Shown here: positions 55,858-64,000 of the stretch, one piece after another
Layout of the letters: each line of letters begins with the position of its first letter
Numbering within the stretch: the first letter of the stretch is position 1
Assembly (NCBI GenBank): GCA_014218235.1
Contig: CM024760.1
Span: forward strand, 68,512,961-68,576,960
Length of the DNA stretch: 64,000 bases
DNA from: Colocasia esculenta
Taxonomy: Eukaryota > Streptophyta > Magnoliopsida > Alismatales > Araceae
Direction: 5' to 3'
Position numbers and translations under genes: made by a program
Notes under the pieces: model-generated
What the model was told of the DNA's origin: nothing
What the model saw: the letters and a program-made list of their open reading frames with translations, nothing else
The model's database searches: none

Positions 55858-58800
55858 ATGTTTTTAATGCAGGGAAACCTTCGAGCATCCAAATGGTATT
55901 TAGACAGCGGTTGCTCAAGGCACATGTCAGGGAACATGAAGCTATTTTCCCATTTAGAAGCTGAAGAAGGTACAGTCATCTATGGAGACAATGGTAAAGG
56001 AACTGTAATTGGCAGTGGATCAGTAGGCAGCAAAGGCAAAATAGTTATTGAAGAAGTTCTATGCGTCAAGGGACTGAAGCACAACCTCATCAGTATCAGC
56101 CAGCTGTGCAACAAATGACATCAAATCAGATTTCAAGAGTCAAACTGCAGCATTATGAAGGATGGTGCAATCATTTTTGAAGCCAACAGAGAAAAGAACC
56201 TGTATGTGCTTTATCTAGAAAAACTAAAAGATCAGGGCATTTGTTTGGCAGTAAATAAAGAGCAGTCAACAGAACTGTGGCATTGAAGACTAGGTCACTA
56301 CAGTCAAGATGGCATGAGAAAATTGATCAAGAGAAGCTTGGTGGAAGGCCTACCCAAAGTAAGTACAAAATTGAATGGCGCATGTGGACCATGTGCAAAA
56401 GGTAAACACACCAAGTCATCCTTCAAGTCGAAAACTATGGTAACAACCTCTAAACCCTTAGAACTTTTACATATGGACTTATTTGGGCCAATGAGGACCA
56501 CAAGTCTTGGAGGAAAGAATTTTGGATTTGTCATTGTAGACGATTAGTCCAGATTCACTTGGGCATCCTTCTTGGAGCACAAAGATGATACATTTGACAA
56601 TTTTGTAAGCTTTATCAAGAAGGTACAGAAAGATAAAAAGTTCAGCATTGTTGGAATCCAGTCAGATCATGGAGGAGAATTCCAAAATGAGAAATTTACC
56701 AAGTTTTGTGATGACCAAGGGATAGAGCACAATTTCTCAGCACCAAGGACACCACAACAAAATGGAGTTGCTGAGAGGAAGAATAGAACCTTGTTGGATA
56801 TGGCAAGGACAATGCTATCAGAATATGATTTGCCAAGGTATTTTTGGGCTAAAGCAGTCAACACAGCATGTTACATTATCAACAGAGTGATGATCAGGCC
56901 TATCTTGAAGAAGACAACATATGAACTATACAAGGGAAAGAAGCCGAAGATCAATCACTTCAGGACAGTCGGATGTCCATGGTTCATCCACAACAATGAC
57001 AAAAGAGACATTGGTAAGTTAGATGCAAAATCAGATGAAGGTATATTCATGGGGTATGCCTCTAAACCTAAAGGGTATAGAGTATTTAATAAGCGTACTT
57101 TATTAATTGAACAATTAGTACACATCATTTTTCATGAAACTAACCCTTCCTTGAGAGAGGAAGAAGATAGTGATATTGATGATGCAAAAGAATTGTTCAA
57201 GAAATTAAAGAATACATCTATCGAGGACAAGGAAGATCCACCTCTGGAAGATCTGCAATAAAAAGACATTTTACATGAAAATCTTCCAAAGGAATGGAGA
57301 TATAAGAAAGATCATCCACCAGAAAACAACATAGGTGATCCATCTATAGGGGTAAGGACAAGAGGTAATGTAATTCCTTATGACTATCTAGCTTTTGTTT
57401 CACAGAAAGAGCCTAGGACAGTCAATGAAGCTCTCTCTGATGAATCTTGGATTTTAGCCATGCAAGATGAATTAAATCAGTTCAAGAGAAACCAAGTATG
57501 GTCCCTTGCTCCGAGACCATCAAATCATCCTGTTATTGGCACCAAATGGGTGTTCAGAAACAAATTGGATGAAGCTGGTGTGATCATAAGAAACAAGGCC
57601 AGACTGGTCGCTCAAGGCTATTTCCAAAGGAAGACATAGATTTCGATGAAACCTATGCACTTGTAGCTAGACTTGAGGCTATTAGGATTCTACTTGCATA
57701 TGCATCCGCATTAGACTTGAAATTATTTCAAATGTATGTTAAATCTGCTTTTCTAAATGGTTTTATTAAGGAGGAAGTTTATGTAGAATAACCTCCTAGT
57801 TTTGATGACATTGATTTTCCGAATCATGTATTTAAATTGCACAAAACATTATATGGTTTGAAACAAGCACCAAGAGCATGGTATGAACGTTTAAGTGCAT
57901 TTCTATTAAACCATGGTTTCATTAGACGTCAAGTAGATAGTACATTATTTGTTAAGTCTAAAGTCAAACATATTCTGCTTGTTCAAATATATGTTGATGA
58001 TATAATATTTGGTTCTACTGATGAATCTCTTTGCAAGTACTTTGAAAAGCTCATGTAGGGAGAATTCAAGATGAGCATGATGGGGGAGCTCAACTACTTC
58101 CTTGGATTGCAAATCAAACAAGGAAATGAAGGGACTCATATCTGTCAAACCAAGTACACCAAGGAGTTGCTAAAGAAGTTTGGATTCTAAAATAGCAAGC
58201 CACTGTCAACGCCTATGAGCACATCAACAAGAATGGATAGTGATAAGGATGGTAAGAAACTAGACCAAAAGGTCTACAGAGGTATGATAGGTTCACTACT
58301 ATATTTAACTGCCAGTAGACCTGACATACTATTTAGTGTATGTATGTGTGATAGGTATCATGCAGACCCTAAAGAATCTCATTCAATTAATGTCAAAAGA
58401 ATTTTTAGATATTTAGCAAAAACGTATGACTTAGGTTTATGGTATCCAAAATCATGTGAAATTAATTTAGTAGGATACTCTGATGTTGACTACGCTGGAT
58501 GCAAAATAGATAGAAAAAGCACCAGTGGCTGTTGTCAATTTCTTGCAGGATGTCTGATATCATGGTCCTCAAAGAAGCAAAATTCAGTAGCATTGTCTAC
58601 AGCTGAAGCAGAGTACGTGGCTGCTAGAAGCTGTTGCACACAACTATTGTGGATCAAATAGCAGCTTGAGGATTATGGACTACATATCAAGACAATTCCT
58701 TTGTTATGCGATAAAACCAATGCTATAAATCTAACCAAGAATCTAGTACAACATTCAATGACTAAACACATTGAGGTTAGATATCATTTCATTCGCAATC

Positions 58801-58878
58801 ATGTAGCTAATGGTAACATAGATATTTCTTTCATTGATACCAATAATCAGTTAGCAGATATCTTCACAAAGGCCTTAC
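55858..58878 (+). pseudogene. pol of element B, truncated at the RNase H end
   Basis: The protease (KWYLDSGCSRHMSG), pre-integrase region, integrase (HMDLFGP, IQSDHGGEF, NGVAERKNRT), RT (frame break near 57630, then YVDDIIFGS near 57992) and RNase H (DYAGCKIDRKSTSG, STAEAEY, LLCDK) can be followed. The RNase H motif ILCDN reads LLCDK. Stops occur at 56116, 56286, 56545, 57259, 57788, 58056, 58188 and 58659 or nearby. The last visible motif is NQLADIFTKAL, then the C LTR starts. Not functional. Confidence 0.85.
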
Positions 58879-59810
58879 TGATGATCAGTTTATCCCCATG
58901 TAATTTAAATTACATATCTATTTTGGTGATTAACAAAACTATATAAAGTTTAATCTAACATTTTTTCTACAAGTCTTGAGCACAGGAAATAAAACAAGGA
59001 AAATCGCGCCAAATGGTAAGCATTATTCCTACTGTAGCAATTTTGTTTCAAAACATGAAATCTATCTAAGTCCACATCGATTTTCTTTATGCTACATCGA
59101 TTTCAGTAGAGTTGCAACGATTTGCTTCAATAACGATTCGGTAAGTGATCACAACGATTTGCCCTCACAATGATTCGTTAAGTGATTGCAATGATTTGCT
59201 TTCACAACGATTTGCTGAGTATTCATAACAATTTGCTTCCAAAACGATTCGGTAAGTGATCGCAACGATTTGCCCTCACAACGATTCGTTAAGTGATTGC
59301 AACGATTTGCTTTCGTAATGATTTGCTAAGTATTCATAACGATTTGCTTCCATAACGATTTGGTAAGTGATGACAACGATTTGCCCTCACAACGATTCAT
59401 TAAGTGATTGCAACGATTTGCTTTCGTAACGATTTGCTAAGTATTCATAACGACTTGTTCTCGCAACGATTCGTTAAGTGATCATAACGATTTGGTCTCA
59501 CATCGATTTCTTAGGTGATCATAACGATTTGGTCTCACATCGATTTCTTAAGTGATCATAACGATTTGTTAAGTGATCACAAAGATTTGCTCTCAAAACG
59601 ATTCGCTAAGTTACATAACGACTCTGTCACTGTAACGATTCATCAAGTTACATAATTAGTTGGTCACTGTAACGATTCGATACAGCAAATAACGATTCAT
59701 TCACATTGTATTTTACAATTTTATTATAACGACGTGTGCGTAATGATTTGCTTATAAGTACACAATGATTTACATGAATATCAACTCAAATGCATAACGA
59801 TTTCATAAGT

Positions 59811-59815
59811 CATGC
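59811..59815. repeat. Target-site duplication of S2 (left)
   Basis: CATGC here is repeated at 61659-61663. The LTR of B has a single CATGC at the matching place near 52843. Confidence 0.9.
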
Positions 59816-61658
59816 TGTAAGACCCGGCCCCCTTGGGCCCTGTGGCCCCATCCTTAGGGTCGCGACATGCTCCCTGGTCGCGACGTGGTCGCGACAGGGA
59901 GGCCGTCGCGACAAGGTTCCGGTCGCGACGAGCAGGGCTGTCGCGTTTTAGTCGCGACGGTATGGCCGTCGCGTTGTGGTCGCGACGTCCAATGGCATTG
60001 CGACGGCCCTTCTGACGAACGTGACTGGTGTCCTTTCTGTCAGAACGGCTCTGTCGGGTGTCAGGCGCACGCACGTGAACGCGACGTGGGTACCCATCGC
60101 GATTGCTTTCCCAGTCTTCGAGGTTTGACCCACTTTTTAGGGTCACGGCAGAGGCGACCGTTGCGATAAGGTCGTGATGCCTAGGGGCATCGCGATGAGA
60201 GCCTTGTCGTGAGATGTCGTTTCGTCGCATTCTGGAGGCCGCCGGGTTAAACCCCAAGGCCGTGCCCCATTTCCCCCTCTCGCCCTCTCAGCTCTTTTTT
60301 CTCCCCTCTCCCTTCCCTCTCGTGTTTCCCTTGCGGTTATTGGAGGATCATGGTGCTTGAGGCGCCTATGCTGAGGTGGTGTCATCCCGCTCGTGCAGGG
60401 GACGTGTTCATGCCGTTTGGAGCGAGGAGGAGGCGTCCTTTCCTACGAGAAGGCCCCAACGGGTTCATTCTCCGCGTGGAGGTAGGGACTCTTGATCCTC
60501 TCGCCATAAGCATGCTCCCTCCCCCCTCTAAAGCTTGGTTTCTCTATGGTTTGGGGTTTGGGAGTGTAACAACTCTATGCTCGAGGTTGAATGAGGTTTC
60601 TCTTTGAGTGTAGATACATGTTCGTGGGGTTTTAATGGTGGTTTGGATGCTTTATTAGCTTTCTAGCATGTTGAGCATGATCCCCTCCCCCTTGTGTGGT
60701 TGTTTCCCTGTTTTTGTGGTGGTTCTCGGAGGGGTTGTTCCAGAACCCCCCCTCTGTCTGAGAATGCGACGACCGTAGAGGTCGCGATCTGGTCGCGACG
60801 GCCTGGCCGGTCGCGACTAGATCGCGACGCTCTTGTGTGTCGCGAACCCAGTCGCGACAGCTCGGGCCGTCGCAACGGGATCGCGATAGGGTAGGGCATC
60901 ACGACCAGGTCGAGGCGGCCCGATGCATCGAAACCTCAGCAGTGAGACAGGTTTCCGACCTTCGCTGTTTCCGTTCCTGACCTTGACTAGTGGTAGTGTT
61001 TCCGTAGCTAGTGTTCCTTGTCCAGGCGGAGTTCCCTCCATCTTTGTTTACTAGCCGTGTGGTGGCCACGACGAGCAGTCGTACGGAGTTTCTGACCGTG
61101 TGTACTTTTCGTACCGTGCTAGTTTTAGTTTCGCTTCCGCACTTCCGTTTGTAGGTAGAAGATATAAACTGTTGTCATTCATTTGATATTTATATTCTCC
61201 TGCCTATTTAGAGCCAGTAGGAGATTGATAGTCCCTATTGAGCTTCTGTTGTGAAGCTCATCCCTCCTTTTCCCAGGTGAGACTTCTCAGCAGTAGCGAC
61301 AGGGTGCGTGCCGGGTGGAGGAGACGGGGTGGTAGTCGGAGTCCCCGTAGCTAGCAGTGGTTCCCCTTTTTCAGTGTACGTCACCCTCGGGGTATGCCCC
61401 TAAGGGACTTGTTCTTCCCCTGCCTTTTTCTTGTACTAGCGTGTGTGCGTTGGGACTATACTTAGAGTGGTACGTGGTGGTCTCACTCTCTTTTCTGTTT
61501 CCGCAAGTACACTTCTAGATTAGCAACTAACGTTTACTTCCGTTACATATCCTGTTAGACGTAGATTATAGCCCTTCTGGGTCCCTGGATCCGTGGGCGG
61601 CGACCGCGAGAATCGGGTCCTCGGCGTGGGCCGAGGGTCGGGTTCTCAGGTCGTTACA
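59816..61658 (+). mobile_element. Solo chromovirus-type LTR S2
   Basis: S2 is 1843 bp, with ends TGTAAGACCC ... GGTCGTTACA and a perfect 5-bp TSD. Read in this orientation its ends match those of Y read on the minus strand (TGTAAGGCCC ... GGTCGTTACA), so it is a Ty3 chromovirus-type LTR on the plus strand. It is GC-rich with many GTCGCGAC palindromes (59850-60220 and 60770-60910). It has no internal region. Open frames of 60-158 codons in it are by-products of the high GC content and show no domain. Confidence 0.9.
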
Positions 61659-62932
61659 CATGCATATAACGATTTCATGGACTAATAACGATTTGATTTT
61701 TGAGTTAATTTTTGAATAATGTTGAAAAGTCAAAGTCTTCACACATATCCCTCTGTCAGCCGTACATTTATGAAGACTAAACGTATCACTGCGTGCATAC
61801 AGACAATATCTTCTATTCTCCTGTTTATTCTGTAAACATCTTTTTAGAAGAACAGAATGAAACTTCTCTTCTGTATAAAATCAATCTAACGATTGACTGA
61901 TAACAAGAGACAGTCTAGCTGTCTATTTTTTAGCATTTAATGTGTGCAGGTCTCTAACAACATTCTTCATACAACGTTGGACAAAATAGAAGCCAAAAAG
62001 ATACATAGAAGATCTTCTCTCTTTGCGTGGATGGAAAGACAAAAGACCGTTGAACTTCTTCAGTACCATGCAGTCTAACGTAAACTAGAACTTCGAGACA
62101 ATGGACACTTCAACGTTCAAATTTCAAAAGAGTTATATATATAGAAGAATGAAGCTCCAAAAAGAACTGAGAGTGTGGTTAACGAGCAACAGTTAGAGAA
62201 ACAAGTGATCAACGCATACAACTTTCTGCAAGCTTCCCTAGAGCCAACCAAAAATTCCCATCTGTTCTAGCTCTTGCTCTCTATACTAAGTGTAGATCTG
62301 TGAGAGAGCCTTTTGTTCTAAGAAGAGTTCTTTATTGTAGATCTTTTCCTTCTCAGTTCTTAGCTTCAGATCAAGCAGTGTTCTATAAGCTTGATCTAGG
62401 GGCTTTATCTCTGAACCTTTTCTTGTGTTGTTCCCTTCAGTGTAAAGGAAGACTTGGTGGTATCCAGGGTGTTATTTCCTTCGGGTAGAAGGAAGACCTG
62501 GTGGTATCCAGGGTGTTATTTCCCTTCAGGTAGAAGGAAGACCTGGTGGGTTCCAGGGTGTTGTTCCCTGTGTGTGGAGGAAGACTAGCTGGGGTGCTGT
62601 AGTGTCCTTAAGGGGGACTGTACCCTTGTTAGTGAAATCCTAAGATATTGCTCAGGGACTAGATGTAGGACTCCTAAGGAGAGGAGATCTGAACTAGGAT
62701 AATTCTCTGTGTCGTATGATTGCCTTTGTGTGTTTGATTTTTCCTTCACCAACACTAACAATCTGCGAAGTGTGTTTTGTGTGACTATTTTGTGAACATG
62801 TTGAAAGTTCTCAATATTTTTAAGAATCCCATTCACCCCCCCCTCTGGGCTTGCTAGCTGGGCAAAAAGTGGTATCAGAGCTAGTCTCTTCGACAAAGAA
62901 GAAGATCCAACGATCTGAAGAGAAAAGATCAA

Positions 62933-64000
62933 ATGGCAGCCCAAGGTCACTCCGAAGGCTAGTCAGTCAACAGGCCACCTCTATTCGATGTAGAAGATTA
63001 CACATATTGGAAAACAAGAATGGAATACTTCCTACAAGGCTCTGACTTTCAAATCTGGTCAATTGTGGAAGAAGGAGACCTTCTAGTCACCAACGAAAAG
63101 GACAAATGGACAAAAGATGATAGAAAGAAGATTTCTCTCAACTGCAAAGCTAAGAGCATATTATGCTGTGCACTTAGCAAGGAAGAATTTAACCGAGTTT
63201 CAGCCTGTAAATCAACAATGGAGATGTGGGAGAAGTTAAGAATCACTTATGAAGGCACAGATAAAGTGAAAGAAACCAGAATAGACATTCTGGTAACGCA
63301 ATATGAGATTTTCCAGATGCAGTCAGGAGAAACCATTACACAGATATTCAGCAGATTTACAGACATCACCAATGGGTTAGCAGGATTAGCAAAAAGGAAT
63401 GAGATGGGAGACATGGTAAGGAAAATTCTTAGATCTCTACCATGTTCTTGGACTCCCAAGGTAACAGCCATAAAAGAAGCCAATGACTTGAAAAGGATGT
63501 CATTGGAAAAGCTCATTGGGTCCCTCATGGCCCATGAGATAAACATGGAGAGATTAGGAGAATCATCTAGTAGGAAGAAGCACACAAATGCCCTTAAAGC
63601 AGCAGAAGGCAGCTCTGAGGAACAATCTGAAGATGAAGCCAGTAGTGAAGACACTGAAGACGAAGAAGCTATGCTATATAGGAAGCTTCAACGAATCTTA
63701 GCCAAAAAGAAAAGATATCAGTCAGCAGAAGATACTTCAAGAAAAATAAGGATTTAAGAAGATAGAAGGAAAGGACTCAAAGAAAGTTGAACCTATATGC
63801 TACGAGTGTAAGAAGCCCTGACACATCAAGATAGAGTGTCCGAAGCTCAAGAAATCAGAATAGAGAAAGAAGGAAAGTTCAAGAAAACTAATAAGATTCA
63901 AGAAGAAAGCTATAGCAGCAGCTTGGGATAACAGTAGCGACTCGAACAGCGAGTCAAGCTCGAGTAGCGAGGAAAAAGAAGAAGCTAACTTGGCTTTCAT
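62933..64000 (+). pseudogene. gag of element C (runs off the window)
   Basis: It starts MAAQGHSEG, then a TAG where B has CAG (Gln), then an open stretch from 63020 to 63757 with the capsid domain (EMWEKLRITYEGTDKVKET, TQYEIFQMQSGETIT, LRSLPCSWTPKV). A frame change follows near 63740, and a decayed knuckle (CYECKKP, then a stop) lies near 63800. It matches the gag of B over its whole length and is better kept. Confidence 0.82.

Larger units (their letters stand above)
51962..58878 (+). mobile_element. Sirevirus-type element B, 3' end cut by C
   Basis: B has a 5' LTR, gag and a pol that stops abruptly at the IFTKAL motif of RNase H at 58878, where the LTR of C begins. No polypurine tract lies before 58879, so that LTR is not B's own 3' LTR. 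The predicted TSD of B is AAAGG (51957-51961), to be found beyond the window. The frames are heavily decayed. Confidence 0.8.
58879..62867 (+). repeat. 5' LTR of C, interrupted by S2
   Basis: Without S2 and one TSD copy the LTR is about 2.14 kb. It begins TGATGATCAG; the AACGATTT array is at 59090-59815 with a tail at 61659-61700; the TATA motif is at 62134-62144. Three near-copies of a GTAGAAGGAAGACCTGGTGG-type block lie at about 62445-62560. The LTR end reads GGCAAAA where B has GGCAACA, so the terminal CA is mutated. Confidence 0.85.
58879..64000 (+). mobile_element. Sirevirus-type element C, 5' part
   Basis: C has its 5' LTR at 58879-62867 (with S2 inserted), a primer-binding site at 62870-62881 (TGGTATCAGAGC), and a gag that runs off the right edge. 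It belongs to the same family as B and S1. Its LTR differs from that of B at roughly a fifth of positions in the parts I compared, too much for the two LTRs of one element. The predicted TSD is CTTAC (58874-58878). Confidence 0.82.

Noticed and set aside
59781..60385. GC-rich frames of 60-158 codons as genes
   Set aside because: They lie inside solo LTR S2, occur in several frames on both strands, and are Arg/Asp-rich products of the repeated GTCGCGAC words.
51962..62867. B with 58879-62867 as its own 3' LTR, forming a tandem LTR element chain with C
   Set aside because: The polypurine tract and end of pol are missing before 58879 and the two LTRs are too different; nested insertion explains all observations better.

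Overview
The window is plant nuclear DNA, almost certainly from a flowering plant with a repeat-rich genome. It holds Ty1/copia elements of the Sirevirus type, Ty3/gypsy elements of the Tat and chromovirus types, CACTA transposons, a MITE-like palindrome and one intron-containing aspartic protease gene with a GC-rich coding region. There is no bacterial-type gene organisation. I cannot name the species; the GC-rich exon leans weakly toward a monocot. I use letters for the elements.

Left part (1-13.7 kb). 1-2261 looks like part of a long Ty3-type LTR on the minus strand that cuts into the gag of element W, a minus-strand Tat element (gag 2262-3014, primer site, LTR 3053-3622). Then come a CACTA terminal remnant (3.69-4.15 kb), a candidate long LTR or 3' UTR segment carrying two tandem-repeat arrays (about 163 bp and 25-28 bp units, 5.93-7.26 kb), and anonymous DNA. 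The only convincing host gene is a secreted pepsin-type aspartic protease (10287-13072, two exons), with a TATA box and a poly(A) signal.

Middle and right part (13.7-64 kb). This is a nest of elements, held together by target-site duplications (TSDs) and interrupted reading frames. CACTA element T (minus strand, from 13747) is cut at 17347 by X, a Tat-lineage gypsy element on the plus strand. X is interrupted four times: by a solo LTR S1 (19107-21208, TSD CTTTA), by Sirevirus E (23472-34350, TSD CTCCC), by chromovirus Y (36616-47536, minus strand, TSD GTATT), and by Sirevirus A (from about 47571). A is interrupted by related element B (from 51962), B by element C (from 58879), and the LTR of C by a solo chromovirus-type LTR S2 (59816-61658, TSD CATGC). 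The right halves of X, A, B and C lie beyond the window.

Most element genes are broken by stops and frameshifts. Exceptions are the third ORF of E, which is uninterrupted, and long stretches of the E and Y pol genes. The most unusual things seen are two short GT-AG introns inside the gag gene of chromovirus Y, and arrays of short CG-centred near-palindromes, a different one in each LTR family. Nothing suggests that the elements cooperate with the protease gene. They form the repetitive landscape around it.
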